A DNA stretch of 64,000 bases from an uncultured Erythrobacter sp. (GTDB lineage: Bacteria > Pseudomonadota > Alphaproteobacteria > Sphingomonadales > Sphingomonadaceae), in the NCBI GenBank assembly GCA_947499505.1, contig CANMOQ010000004.1, forward strand, positions 124,001 to 188,000. Direction: 5' to 3'. The notes beneath the pieces were generated by a model. It made no database searches. It saw only the letters and a list, made by a program, of their open reading frames with translations, and was not told the origin of the DNA. Below are positions 35,001-44,412 of this stretch, one piece after another; position 1 is the stretch's first letter, and each line of letters opens with the position of its first letter. Position numbers and translations under genes: made by a program.

Positions 35001-35918
35001 ATGAGTGACACCCCCGAATTCCCAGCCATCATCACCGGCGGCGGCGATCTTAGCGCGTTCATCAGCGCGAATAAGCCGGCGGTCGATGCGGCGCTGGATC
35101 ATGCTGGCGCCCTGCTGTTTCGCGGGTTCTATGTGCCAGATCCACTCGCCTTCGATGCAGCGATTGAGGCTTACGGTGAGGCTGGCTTCACCTATGAGGA
35201 TTCGCTCTCCAATGCGGTGCGCACCAATGTGACGCCGCGCGTTTTCACCGCCAATGAAGCCCCGCCAGAGACAGAGATTTTCCTGCATCACGAGATGGCG
35301 CAAACCCCACTGTTTCCAGCGAAATTGTTCTTCTATTGCGAAATTGCGGCGGAAAGCGGCGGGGCAACTCCGCTGTGCCGGTCCGATTGGGTGCTCGATC
35401 AATTGCGCGCCGCCAATCCGGAATTCGTCGCGCGTGTCGAGGCGGAGGGCGTGCGCTACACCAACGTCATGCCGGGCCGCGATGATGCCGGTTCTGGCCA
35501 AGGGCGCAGCTGGCGCAGCACGCTGAGCGTGGCCGACAAAACTGGCGCGGAGGCGCGACTGTCAGAGCTTGGCTATTCGTGGGAATGGCTGGAGGATGAA
35601 AGCCTGCGCGTTACCACGGCGGCTCTGCCTGCTGTGCGCGAGCTCGCTGGTGGCGGCACCAGCTTTTTCAACCAGCTGATCGCCGCGTTTAGAGGCTGGG
35701 TCGATAGCCGCAATGATCCCAACCGCGCGATCACCTTTGGCGGCGGAGAACCGATCGCTCCGGAAGACATGGCCGATGCGATCCGCATCGCGGATGATCT
35801 CACCCATGATCTGGTGTGGCAGGCGGGCGACGTGGCTCTGCTCGGCAATTATCAGGTGATGCATGGGCGGCGGCCATTCGCGGGCAAACGCCGGGTGCTG
35901 GCCTCTCTGATCGCCTAA
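35001..35918 (+). CDS. TauD/TfdA-family Fe(II)/2-oxoglutarate dioxygenase
   Basis: A 305-residue oxygenase resembling SyrP-like members. The start is ATG at 35001 (MSDTPEFPAIITGGGDLSAF), 7 bases after the previous stop. Iron ligands: H-x-E in FLHHEMAQTPLFP and the distal His in YQVMHGRRPF; the 2-oxoglutarate arginine is in the following GKRRVLASL. Other marks are LLFRGFYVPD and FFYCEIAAESGGATPLCRSD. The substrate is unknown; hydroxylation of an amino acid or sugar-derived acid is possible. Its stop codon overlaps the convergent symporter stop (CTAA). Confidence 0.88.
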   Translation: MSDTPEFPAIITGGGDLSAFISANKPAVDAALDHAGALLFRGFYVPDPLAFDAAIEAYGEAGFTYEDSLSNAVRTNVTPRVFTANEAPPETEIFLHHEMAQTPLFPAKLFFYCEIAAESGGATPLCRSDWVLDQLRAANPEFVARVEAEGVRYTNVMPGRDDAGSGQGRSWRSTLSVADKTGAEARLSELGYSWEWLEDESLRVTTAALPAVRELAGGGTSFFNQLIAAFRGWVDSRNDPNRAITFGGGEPIAPEDMADAIRIADDLTHDLVWQAGDVALLGNYQVMHGRRPFAGKRRVLASLIA

Positions 35919-37615
35919 GCGGTTCGCCGCGCAGCCATTCCCCACACGCCAAGGTTCGTGATCACCAAAGCGCTGATCAGCAATCCGAACACCGCGCCCG
36001 GTCCCGCATTCGACGCCAGTCCCAGCGGCGAGAACAACAGGTAGGTCGCCACGACGCAACTGAACAGCGTCACCGCCAGCGGCTTTGCAAAGCGCCACGG
36101 CGTCATATCGACCTGCTGTTTGCCGGTGAATTGCCACGCCTCCGCGCGCGGGTGCAGCCAGCCGCAAGCCACCATGATGCCAACCTCAATCCAGAACAGC
36201 ACTGCATAGAGATGGATGAAGTGCAGCGTGATCACATCATCAAACACGAAGCGGATGAGACCGTATGTGACGACGTGGAAGATGATCACCAGCTTCGCGC
36301 CCAGCGCGGGAACGCGCGATGTGAACAGGCCGACGATCACGATCACCACCGTCGGGATGTTGTAGAAACCAGTGAAGACGCGAATGATCTGCCACAGGCC
36401 CTCTGGCGAAAAATAGAGCAGCGGCGCGACCACGAAAGAGAACAGCGCGATCGCCAGGCTTGCGATTTTGGCGACCCGCACCAGTTCTGCATCACTCGCC
36501 TCCCCGCCGCGCGCTGGCGCATAGACGTCCAGCGCGAACAGGGTCGCGGCGGAATTGAGCAGCGAATTGAAAGAACTGAACACCGCGCCCAGCAGCACCG
36601 CGAGGAAGAAGCCGGACAGATAGACCGGCAAGACGTCGCGGATCAGCCTCGGATAGGCCTCATCAATCGTGCCCAGTCCCGGCCCATAGAGATGGAATGC
36701 GATGACGCCGGGGATCATCATCATGAACGGCACCAGAATCTTGAAGAAGCCAGAGAACAGCACGCCCTTTTGCCCCTCAGCGAGGCTTTGCGCGCCCAGC
36801 GTGCGCTGGATCACATATTGATTGGTGCACCAGTAAAACAGGTTGGCGAAGATCATACCGGTGAAGATCGTGCCGAACGGCGTGGGATCATCCGCTGCGC
36901 CAATAGCGTTCAGTTTCTCCGGATTTTGCGTGGTGATCTGCGTCAGGCCATCGCCAAAGCTGCCACCGCCCAGCGCGATCAGGCCAAACACTGGCACCAG
37001 CACTCCGATGATCAGCAAGCCCACGCCATTGAGCGTGTCGGAGATCGCCACCGCGCGCAGCCCTCCGAATATTGCATAGACCGCGCCGGTGACGCCGATC
37101 GCAATTACCGTCATTACCAATGCCGGGAAGTATGCGAGACCGGTCAGCGTGGGCACGTCGAACAACAGCAGCACCGCGACCGATCCAGAATAGAGCACGC
37201 TGGGGATCGTCACCAGGCCGTATCCGAGCATGAACAGCACCACCGACATACGGCGGACCACTGGATCGAACCGGTCATTGAGGAATTGCGGCAGGGTTGT
37301 GAATGCGCCCGCGAGATATTTGGGTAAGAATATCAGCGCCATCGCAATCGTAGCGACCGCCGCCGTCACCTCCCAGCCCATGCTCGACATGTTGTAGCCA
37401 TAGGCAGAGCCATTCAGCCCAATCAGCTGCTCTGCGGAAAGGTTGGTAAGCAGTAGGGAGCCTGCGATAAAGGTCGCGCCCAGCCCGCGCCCCGCAAGGA
37501 AATAGCCGTCTTTGGTGTCGGCCGTACCACGCGTTTTCAGCCAGCTGATCCACCCGACCAGCGCCATGAAGAACACGCAACTGAGCGCGGTGAAGAGCAG
37601 GTTTCCTGCGCTCAC
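35915..37615 (-). CDS. Sodium/solute symporter (SSS family), sugar or uronate type
   Basis: A 566-residue permease with about 14 predicted helices. SGLT-like signatures: GRGLGATFIAGSLLLTNLSA, EQLIGLNGSAYGYNMSSMGW, FYWCTNQYVIQRTLGAQSLA and LLGAVFSSFNSLLNSAATLF (sodium-site region). SSS transporters for unsaturated uronates are known in marine alginate degraders, which makes DEH or another sugar plausible here, next to the alginate operon. GTG at 37615 overlaps the bciA stop (GTGA), so the two are translationally coupled. Confidence 0.92.
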   Translation of the reverse strand: MSAGNLLFTALSCVFFMALVGWISWLKTRGTADTKDGYFLAGRGLGATFIAGSLLLTNLSAEQLIGLNGSAYGYNMSSMGWEVTAAVATIAMALIFLPKYLAGAFTTLPQFLNDRFDPVVRRMSVVLFMLGYGLVTIPSVLYSGSVAVLLLFDVPTLTGLAYFPALVMTVIAIGVTGAVYAIFGGLRAVAISDTLNGVGLLIIGVLVPVFGLIALGGGSFGDGLTQITTQNPEKLNAIGAADDPTPFGTIFTGMIFANLFYWCTNQYVIQRTLGAQSLAEGQKGVLFSGFFKILVPFMMMIPGVIAFHLYGPGLGTIDEAYPRLIRDVLPVYLSGFFLAVLLGAVFSSFNSLLNSAATLFALDVYAPARGGEASDAELVRVAKIASLAIALFSFVVAPLLYFSPEGLWQIIRVFTGFYNIPTVVIVIVGLFTSRVPALGAKLVIIFHVVTYGLIRFVFDDVITLHFIHLYAVLFWIEVGIMVACGWLHPRAEAWQFTGKQQVDMTPWRFAKPLAVTLFSCVVATYLLFSPLGLASNAGPGAVFGLLISALVITNLGVWGMAARRTA

Positions 37616-38577
37616 TCGGCGGTTTCCAGCAATTGGGCATAGTGATCGCGCAGGGTGTCTTCGCCGAATTCAGGTGTCATATCGGGATCATACTGGCCGG
37701 TTTCAGTGTCAAGCACCAGCATGCTTTCGGTCGCGTAATAGCGCGCGATCCGGGCGTATTCGGCTTTCTCTGCGCACCAGCTCGACCACCGCTCTCCGAG
37801 GGCAAACAGGCCTGCAAACGCGCTCATCATGCCAACCGATACGCGCCGCACCTTGACCTCGCGCCCGAGCATGTCGTGCAGCATTGCTGCTTGGTCGAGC
37901 GGGCTAATTGCTGGCCCCGGCCCGCCAATCGGCAGAATGCGATTGTGGCGATCGGGATTGGAGATGCACTCGGAGACAAAGCGCGCAAGGTCCGCGTCAC
38001 TGATCGGCTTGCAGCGGGTCAGCTCGCCATTGCCGAACACCATGAACGGCTTGCCCTTTTGTACGCCTTTGACCTGCCCGGACAAGGACTTGAAGAAGGC
38101 GGTTGGGCGGACGATTGAATAGGTGAGGCCTGACGCGACAAGCTCTGCCTCGAACTTCAACTTTGCGTGCTGAAACGCGAGAAGCGGCTTTTGCACGCAG
38201 ATCGCCGACAGCAAGATGAAGTGCCGCGTGCCAGCTGCCTTCGCGGCTGCAAGGGCATTTGCATTGGCCTGATAGTCGATGGCCTCGGCGTCCTTCGCCG
38301 TGCCGCTGCGACAGGCTAGGCAAGAGATGACGATATCGAACGGCTTGCCTTGGAAAAAATCGCGCTCAATCGAGACAGGGTCAATCACATCGCCAAAGCG
38401 GCACTCTGCGCCTGCTTGCTGAAGGTCTGCCGCAACCGCCGCCGATGAACGGCGCAAGGCCGCGACCACTTCATGGCTACCGGACAAAAGGGCGGCCACG
38501 ACCGCGCGGCCAATCGTCCCACTCGCGCCCAGAATAAGCACGCGCTTTTCAAGGCACTTTTGGGCAGTGGCTTCCAT
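37612..38577 (-). CDS. bciA: 3,8-divinyl chlorophyllide/protochlorophyllide 8-vinyl reductase
   Basis: A 321-residue NADPH-dependent atypical SDR. It matches the BciA/plant DVR family through its whole length: RVLILGASGTIGRAVVAALL, FGDVIDPVSIERDFFQG, HFILLSAICVQKPLLAFQHA, YSIVRPTAFFKSLSGQV, CKPISDADLARF, ILPIGGPGPAISPLDQAAML and RYYATESMLVLDTETGQYD. The reaction reduces the C8 vinyl group in (bacterio)chlorophyll synthesis. No other photosynthesis gene is in the window. It lies between KDG kinase (77-base gap) and the symporter (4-base overlap), on the alginate-operon strand, which is an odd context for a pigment enzyme. Confidence 0.9.
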   Translation of the reverse strand: MEATAQKCLEKRVLILGASGTIGRAVVAALLSGSHEVVAALRRSSAAVAADLQQAGAECRFGDVIDPVSIERDFFQGKPFDIVISCLACRSGTAKDAEAIDYQANANALAAAKAAGTRHFILLSAICVQKPLLAFQHAKLKFEAELVASGLTYSIVRPTAFFKSLSGQVKGVQKGKPFMVFGNGELTRCKPISDADLARFVSECISNPDRHNRILPIGGPGPAISPLDQAAMLHDMLGREVKVRRVSVGMMSAFAGLFALGERWSSWCAEKAEYARIARYYATESMLVLDTETGQYDPDMTPEFGEDTLRDHYAQLLETAE

Positions 38578-38654
38578 ACAAGCGACCCTATCAGGCAGCC
38601 CGTACCGGTCAAATCACCGCTGTGCGTAAGCTGGGTTTGCCCCCGATTTGAAGC

Positions 38655-39686
38655 TTACCGCACCACGCGTCCTGATCCGTCACCGGACATGAGTTTCTCA
38701 ACCTCAGGTACGGTGACCCGGTTAAAGTCGCCCATGATCGTGTGCTTGAGCGCGGATGCGGCAACTGCGAATTCCAGGCTTTGCTGGCGATCTTCATAGG
38801 CGTTGAGGCCATAGATCAGCGCCGAGGCGAAACTGTCGCCACCGCCAACGCGGTCGACGATATCGGTCAGCGCGTATTTCTTCGACAGCATAAATCCATC
38901 ATCGCGCGTGCGCAGGCATGCCGACCAATTGTTGCGGTCCGCGCTCAGGCTCTCGCGCAGAGTGATCGCGATCGTGTGCATATTGGGATAGATGTCGAGC
39001 ACCTTCTGCCCCAGCGCTTCATATTTCTTGGTATCCAGCTCGCCGCTTTCGACGTCCACATCGACGGTGATGTCGAGCGATTTTTGGCAGTCTTCCTCGT
39101 TCGCAATGCCAACATCGACATATTTGACGAGCTCGCGCATCACCTCTGGCGCGCTCTTGCCATACTTCCACAGCTTGCCGCGGAAGTTGAAGTCGCATGA
39201 GACGGTAACGCCCGCCTCTTTCGCAGCCTTGACGCAGGCCATCGACAGATCCGCTGCAGACTGGCTGAGCGCAGGCGTGATCCCAGTGATATGGAGCCAT
39301 TTGGCACCCTTGAAGATCACCGGCCAGTCAAACTCATCCATGCCCGCATCGCAGATGGATGAGCCTGCGCGGTCATAGACGACTTTCGAGGGGCGCTGGT
39401 TGGACCCCGTCTCCAGGAAGTAAATCCCCACCCGGTCGCCAGAGCGGCTGATATGCGCTGTATCGACGCCGAACTTGCGCAGCTCCATGATCGCGTTTTC
39501 GCCAATATCATTGTCCGGCAGTGCGCTCACAAAGCCCGCATCAAGGCCATAGTTCGACAGCGCCACAGCGACATTGGCCTCGCCGCCGCCAAAGGTCGCC
39601 TCAAAGCCAGGCGACTGAAAGAAACGCTCATGCCCAGACGTCTTCAGCCGAAGCATGACCTCACCAAATGATAGAAATTCAGACAT
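38655..39686 (-). CDS. kdgK: 2-keto-3-deoxygluconate kinase (PfkB family)
   Basis: A 343-residue ribokinase-like sugar kinase. The signatures are [20 protein letters not shown] (start), [20 protein letters not shown], and the PfkB catalytic block [20 protein letters not shown] (G-G-G-D-S replaces the usual G-A-G-D). In context it phosphorylates KDG made by the DEH reductase to KDPG for aldolase cleavage in the Entner-Doudoroff pathway. Start ATG 39686 follows CGGAGCG. It lies 104 bases after the SDR gene. Confidence 0.93.
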   Translation of the reverse strand: MSEFLSFGEVMLRLKTSGHERFFQSPGFEATFGGGEANVAVALSNYGLDAGFVSALPDNDIGENAIMELRKFGVDTAHISRSGDRVGIYFLETGSNQRPSKVVYDRAGSSICDAGMDEFDWPVIFKGAKWLHITGITPALSQSAADLSMACVKAAKEAGVTVSCDFNFRGKLWKYGKSAPEVMRELVKYVDVGIANEEDCQKSLDITVDVDVESGELDTKKYEALGQKVLDIYPNMHTIAITLRESLSADRNNWSACLRTRDDGFMLSKKYALTDIVDRVGGGDSFASALIYGLNAYEDRQQSLEFAVAASALKHTIMGDFNRVTVPEVEKLMSGDGSGRVVR

Positions 39687-39790
39687 TATATCGCTCCGAT
39701 TAGCTTACCGATTTCGAACAAGAACGGCAGAAAGACACCGGTGTCAACCACTCAGAGCTGCGCGAAATCGTATTCAGGCCTAGTGCGTGA

Positions 39791-40543
39791 TCAAGAGTAG
39801 GCCAGGCCGCCATTGATATCGACGTTGTTACCCGTAAGGAACGACGCCTCCTCGGATGCCAGATAGGCCACGAGATCGGCGGCTTCCTCGGCCTTGCCTT
39901 GACGGCGAAGTGGGGTGGAATTGGCCACATTTTCGCGCGCCGTGTCGGGAGTGAACTTGTCATGGAACGAGGTCGCAATCATCCCGGGGCAAAGCGCATT
40001 AACGCGAATGCCTTTCGGTCCTAATTCCTTTGCAAGGCCGCGCGTCATTGTCATCACCGCACCCTTTGATGTGGCATAGGCGATGGCGCCGCCTCCGCCG
40101 CCGTCACGGCCAGCTAGCGATGCGAGATTCACGATTGCGCTGCCTTCGCACATGAACGGCACAGCCGCTTTGCAAGCGAGGAAGGTGGAAGTGGTGTTGA
40201 GCTGCATGACGTAGTTGAAGAATTCCTCGTCCATTTCTTCCAATGTCTTGCGCGCGACCAGGCCGCCTGCATTGTTCACCAGGATATGGATCGCATCGCC
40301 AAACGCCTCTCGCGTGGCCGCCATCAAAGCATCCACGTCGGCGGCCTTGGTCACGTCAGCCTTCACCTTGATGCCTTTACCACCGACGGTTTCAATCTCC
40401 GCAAGCGTCGCGTCCGCGTCTTTCTCATTGCTGTTGTAGTTCACAACAACATGCGCGCCTTCACTGGCGAGCTTCACACAAATGGCCCGTCCGATATCAC
40501 GGCTGCCCCCGGTTACCACTGCAACTTTGCCTGCAAATTTCAT
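39791..40543 (-). CDS. SDR-family 4-deoxy-L-erythro-5-hexoseulose uronate (DEH) reductase
   Basis: A 250-residue classical SDR. The start is ATG at 40543 (MKFAGKVAVVTGGSRDIGRA) behind GGACGAAAACAG; the 28-residue extension is rejected. TGGSRDIGRA for NAD(P), NNAGG, and the catalytic YATSK are visible. The R in VVNYNSNEKD does not clearly settle NADH versus NADPH. In the alginate pathway this position belongs to DEH reductase, giving KDG. The C-terminus SFLTGNNVDINGGLAYS is typical. It is 37 bases after the MFS gene. Confidence 0.88.
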   Translation of the reverse strand: MKFAGKVAVVTGGSRDIGRAICVKLASEGAHVVVNYNSNEKDADATLAEIETVGGKGIKVKADVTKAADVDALMAATREAFGDAIHILVNNAGGLVARKTLEEMDEEFFNYVMQLNTTSTFLACKAAVPFMCEGSAIVNLASLAGRDGGGGGAIAYATSKGAVMTMTRGLAKELGPKGIRVNALCPGMIATSFHDKFTPDTARENVANSTPLRRQGKAEEAADLVAYLASEEASFLTGNNVDINGGLAYS

Positions 40544-40580
40544 CTGTTTTCGTCCTATTCTTGGGGAGGAGAGAGCGGCG

Positions 40581-41855
40581 CTATGCCGTCTTTGGTTTGA
40601 GAGGTTTAATGTCTGGGCACAGCACAAGCACCGAGAGTACAGTCAGGATCGCAAGGCCAGCTCCGACAACGAATGCTGGTGTGTAGCTGTTGACGGTGAT
40701 GACCGGGATCAGGAAATTGAGCCCAACAACAGCCAGTTTCGCTGCTGTCCCCGCGAAACCGGCAAGCGAACCAACAGATTTGCCGCTGTAGAAATCGCTT
40801 GGCAGGGTTTGGATATTGCCAACCGCGGTCTGGAAGCCAAACAGGATCACTGCCATCAACATAACAGCGAACAGCGGCGTGCTAGCCTGAGTGGTGGCGA
40901 GCAATGACAGGAGCATGATCACTCCGCCCAGCGCGATCACGGTTTTGCGCGTGCGATTGACTGTCCAGCCAGCCTTGATCCGGTTGCCTGCCAGCAAGCC
41001 GCCAAACCATGCCCCGAACATCGCACCGACATAAGGAATCCATGCGTAGACCGCGATTTCTTCCACGCCAAAACCGTAGGTTTTGAAAAGGTAGATTGGT
41101 AGCCAACCAACAAACAGCCACCAGATCGGATCGAGGAAGAACGAGGCCATGATCACGCCCCAGCTTTCCTTGCGGCTGAGGATTTCCTTGGTGTCAGGCG
41201 CATAGTCTGCGACCTCATTGGTCTCGGTATTGCGCTGTCCTGTAAGGATGTATTCTCGTTCTTCTGCGCTGATCCATGGGTGCGCATCCGGGCCGCTTTT
41301 GTAGATAATCAACCAAGGCACCAGCCACAGGAAACCAAGCGCGCCGATCGCAATGAATGTAGCCTGCCAGCTCTCCAGCCAGACGAACAGCAGCCCGATA
41401 ATCGGTGCAGAGACAATACCGCCAATCGCAGCGCCAGAGTTGAAGATGCCTTGCGCAAGCGCCCGCTCGTTGATCGGAAACCATTCGGCATTGGCTTTGG
41501 TCGCGCCGGGCCAGTTACCCGCCTCCGATACGCCAAGCAGCGCGCGAAAAATCGCAAAGCTGGTAAGCCCAGTGGCGACCGCATGCAGCATGGTCGCCGC
41601 CGACCAGACAACAATCGAGAGGACAAAGCCCAGACGGGTTCCGATCCAGTCAAAGATCTTGCCGAAAATCGATTGGCCGAAGGCATAAGCGAAGGTGAAG
41701 ACATTGAGGATGATCGCATAATCAAGCTCAGTAAGCTCGAGCTCTTTCGATATCTCCGGCCACAGGAAGCCCAAGGCGCCGCGGTCGATGTAGTTTATGA
41801 CCGTCGCAACCGCGACGAGCACAACGATTACATATCTCAAATTGCCTTTGAGCAT
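40581..41855 (-). CDS. MFS transporter, hexuronate/DEH permease type (ExuT/anion:cation symporter)
   Basis: A 424-residue 12-helix permease. Family signs: VATVINYIDRGALGFLWPEI, FAYAFGQSIFGKIFDWIGTRLG (MFS motif A), RALLGVSEAGNWPGATKANA, GIFNSGAAIGGIVSAPIIGL, all typical of the anion:cation symporter group that carries hexuronates. It probably imports monomeric unsaturated uronate released in the periplasm. It begins 2 bases after the kdgF stop and is followed by the DEH reductase. Confidence 0.93.
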   Translation of the reverse strand: MLKGNLRYVIVVLVAVATVINYIDRGALGFLWPEISKELELTELDYAIILNVFTFAYAFGQSIFGKIFDWIGTRLGFVLSIVVWSAATMLHAVATGLTSFAIFRALLGVSEAGNWPGATKANAEWFPINERALAQGIFNSGAAIGGIVSAPIIGLLFVWLESWQATFIAIGALGFLWLVPWLIIYKSGPDAHPWISAEEREYILTGQRNTETNEVADYAPDTKEILSRKESWGVIMASFFLDPIWWLFVGWLPIYLFKTYGFGVEEIAVYAWIPYVGAMFGAWFGGLLAGNRIKAGWTVNRTRKTVIALGGVIMLLSLLATTQASTPLFAVMLMAVILFGFQTAVGNIQTLPSDFYSGKSVGSLAGFAGTAAKLAVVGLNFLIPVITVNSYTPAFVVGAGLAILTVLSVLVLCPDIKPLKPKTA

Positions 41856-41857
41856 GG

Positions 41858-42220
41858 TCAGGCCCCCTCGCCCAGAAAGTCTTCACGCAGCGGGCTGAAT
41901 GTGTCGATCAAAACGCCCGCCTCCAGGCACACTGCGCCATGATCAAGATGCGGCGCGACGTAGAAGCAGTCGCCCGCCTCAAGCACGCGTTTCTCGCCAT
42001 CGATGAACACCTCGAACTTGCCGCTTTCGACATAGCTCGATTGGCTGTGGCGGTGCGCATGAACCTGGCCCACGGCGCCTTCTTCAAACCACACACGAAC
42101 GATCATGATGTCTGGACCATAGCCCAGGATCTGGCGGCTAATACCGTCGCCCAAATCGTCTACTGGTGTGTCCTTTGCAGTCACAAAGGGCGGACTTGCC
42201 GCGTTCATAACACTTGCCAT
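41858..42220 (-). CDS. kdgF: KdgF-type cupin (linearises unsaturated uronate)
   Basis: A 120-residue single-domain cupin. KdgF converts the cyclic 4,5-unsaturated monouronate released by lyases into linear DEH-type ketouronate. Metal-binding cupin motif 1 is GQVHAHRHSQSSYVESGKFE and motif 2 is YVAPHLDHGAVCLEAGV. Start ATG 42220 (MASVMNAASP) follows AGGGAAACTAGAG; a longer frame to 42271 runs into the PL17 gene. It is 2 bases after the PL17 stop. Confidence 0.9.
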   Translation of the reverse strand: MASVMNAASPPFVTAKDTPVDDLGDGISRQILGYGPDIMIVRVWFEEGAVGQVHAHRHSQSSYVESGKFEVFIDGEKRVLEAGDCFYVAPHLDHGAVCLEAGVLIDTFSPLREDFLGEGA

Positions 42221-42222
42221 CT

Positions 42223-44412
42223 CTAGTTTCCCTCTCCCTTGAGAGGGATCACAGCCGCAAAGCCGCTCCATGCGATCGTCTCTCCATCCAACACGACCGA
42301 ATGGGCCGCCTGCGCGTCTTTGTTGTGTGAGACAGCGATCGCGAAACGCTGTCCGTTTTTAAGAGTGATCCCAACCACATCAAGCCCATCAACATGGGCA
42401 TGTTGCATGCCCGCGATGCGGCTGCGGCTGGAGACGGTTTGTTCCGCCGCACCGTCATAGCTGCCATGGCTTTCCAGTAGTGCGGCAATGCGAACAGAGC
42501 CGGTTGGTCGTTTCGCGCGCAGCATAATCAGAGGCTCGCGCCGCAGGTTGAAATTGGGATCATTCGCCCCGCTTTCACCCAGCACCACATCGAGCGCTCC
42601 ATCTGCGGCAAAACGGTAAGTGTAGAACCGGCCGTCGAGCAGCCATGTAAGCGCGCCTTTGCCGTCGCTCTCTTTAGCAATCGCATCGGCCCAGATGTGC
42701 TGATAGCCATTGACCTCGCCCAGCACCGGGCGCTCAGCGGTGAAATTGCGCGCGGCTAGGTCATGCTCAATAATGTGTCCGCTGTAATGCAGCGGCAGAT
42801 CATAGAGATGCGGTTCGCCACTCTCGCCGCGCGTCAGATCGAGCACAATTGGGGCTTCGAGCCCGGGAATTTCCGGCATCACAATGGTGCGGGTCAGCGT
42901 AACGCCATCATAGGCGGTATCGATGCTGGCACTGCTAACCTGCAGGCCGGGAGCATCGGAGAAATAGAGCTGGGTCGGCGCATTCTGATTGCCGATCTTT
43001 ACCTTGCCGTCAAAATGGCTGCGCTGGTCAACAACCAATGTGTTGTGCGCGACGCTGGACTTCGCCCAGCTGGTATTCTCCGGCAGATAGCGCCCGCCCT
43101 CTTTCGCTTCGATATTGAGGAAGCGCGCCGCGCCGTAGTCGCGGATCACCTCATTGCCATTGTCGTAGAGCTGCCATCCGAGTTTGTCGAAATGGCCGTG
43201 CCCCAGACCCTGCGAGGTGTTCTTCGCGATCAGCACGGTGGATGGCTCGCCATTGGTATTCATCGGGCCTTGGCGCAGGATCGCCAGAGCGCCCTCATCG
43301 CCCTCCGGTCCATCACCGAACAGCATGGAGCGGAACGGGAATGGCTCAGCCTTACCTGCCGCAAGATCGCGCGCCACCAGACGTCCGTTTTTGCTCAGGA
43401 TTGTGCGGTCTTGAAACTCGGCAATCGACAGCAGCGACGGATCGCCGGTTTGCGCATAGGCGATAGCAACCCCGTGATAGAGCTCGTCGGTCTTCAGGCT
43501 CTTGTCCCGGATCGCATCGTTGAACGGAAAGAAGAACCCCCCGTAACTGAGCTGCACAGTCGTGCGCAGAGCCTTCAGCAGGATGCCGTCGCGGTGCTCC
43601 CAGATGCCTTGCTCGGGGTCATTGCGTTCAATCGCATCGGCGAAGACCATAAACGGCATCAGCGCGTAACGCTGATAATATGGCCCTTCATTGTAATAGC
43701 CTTCTGGCGAAAACAGCAGCTCTGTCTGACGCAGAAAGCCGACCTTGCCGCTCTTGTCGGAGCCCTTAAGCGCGCGGTCGACCATATCCTGATCGCCGAG
43801 CAGATATCCGGTCATGCCGACGCCAGCGGTTGCCCAGGTTGCATGGTTGTGAATGCGGTCAAAGGTCGCTTGCGATTCAACCGAAAGGAAATGGGCCGCG
43901 CGGCGGAACACGTCATTGTCGATCCGCTCGCGATCAGCATCGCTCAGCGTGTCGCGGATATCGCCGTAGCCCTGCACAGAGTGGACCAGCCACACAGCGT
44001 CATTCAGCACTTGCCAGAAAATCCGGCCTGGGCCCTGATTTTTGCGCGCTGGGTGCTCGCCAAGCGTCGGGTAGAGGTCCGCATAGCCAAGCAGCATATC
44101 GCGGGCGTAATCGGCATAGGCCTGCTCGCCCGTGATCTGAAATAATTGCCCGGCGAGATAGATCGCTTTGTAATTGCGCTTGTGCTGTTCGTGCGTGTAG
44201 CCGCCGCCGGGATCCTTAGGCTGAGGCAGAACCACGCCCTGCTCCATCATCTGATCAACGAAGCTGCGCGCCCGGTCCAGTTCGGCCTTGTAAAGCGGCG
44301 GCAAGTCCGAGACCGCCGCAGCTGCGGCGGTCTCGTCTTGAGCAGCGGCATAGGCCGGCTGCGTGAGCGTGGTGCAGGCAATGGCTGCGGCTAGGAAAAA
44401 GGCGCGCTTCAT
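42223..44412 (-). CDS. Oligoalginate lyase, polysaccharide lyase family 17
   Basis: A 729-residue exported exolytic lyase. Signal peptide MKRAFFLAAAIACTTLTQPAYA; N-terminal (alpha/alpha) toroid with NHATWATAGVGMTGYLLGDQ and YYNEGPYYQRYALMPF (catalytic Tyr/His region), then the heparinase II/III-like domain (GLGHGHFDKLGWQLYDNGNE). It releases unsaturated monouronates from alginate oligomers made by PL6, in the periplasm. Start overlaps the PL6 stop by 4 bases (ATGA), which ties their expression together. Confidence 0.95.
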   Translation of the reverse strand: MKRAFFLAAAIACTTLTQPAYAAAQDETAAAAAVSDLPPLYKAELDRARSFVDQMMEQGVVLPQPKDPGGGYTHEQHKRNYKAIYLAGQLFQITGEQAYADYARDMLLGYADLYPTLGEHPARKNQGPGRIFWQVLNDAVWLVHSVQGYGDIRDTLSDADRERIDNDVFRRAAHFLSVESQATFDRIHNHATWATAGVGMTGYLLGDQDMVDRALKGSDKSGKVGFLRQTELLFSPEGYYNEGPYYQRYALMPFMVFADAIERNDPEQGIWEHRDGILLKALRTTVQLSYGGFFFPFNDAIRDKSLKTDELYHGVAIAYAQTGDPSLLSIAEFQDRTILSKNGRLVARDLAAGKAEPFPFRSMLFGDGPEGDEGALAILRQGPMNTNGEPSTVLIAKNTSQGLGHGHFDKLGWQLYDNGNEVIRDYGAARFLNIEAKEGGRYLPENTSWAKSSVAHNTLVVDQRSHFDGKVKIGNQNAPTQLYFSDAPGLQVSSASIDTAYDGVTLTRTIVMPEIPGLEAPIVLDLTRGESGEPHLYDLPLHYSGHIIEHDLAARNFTAERPVLGEVNGYQHIWADAIAKESDGKGALTWLLDGRFYTYRFAADGALDVVLGESGANDPNFNLRREPLIMLRAKRPTGSVRIAALLESHGSYDGAAEQTVSSRSRIAGMQHAHVDGLDVVGITLKNGQRFAIAVSHNKDAQAAHSVVLDGETIAWSGFAAVIPLKGEGN

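Noticed and set aside
35816..37327. Long plus-strand ORF of 503 codons antisense to the symporter gene
   Set aside because: Its composition (H/R/Q/E-rich, no hydrophobic core) is a mirror of the membrane protein on the other strand, which has clear family motifs.
42763..44145. Plus-strand ORF of 460 codons antisense to the PL17 gene
   Set aside because: Shadow frame; the PL17 frame has signal peptide, catalytic motifs and operon overlap.
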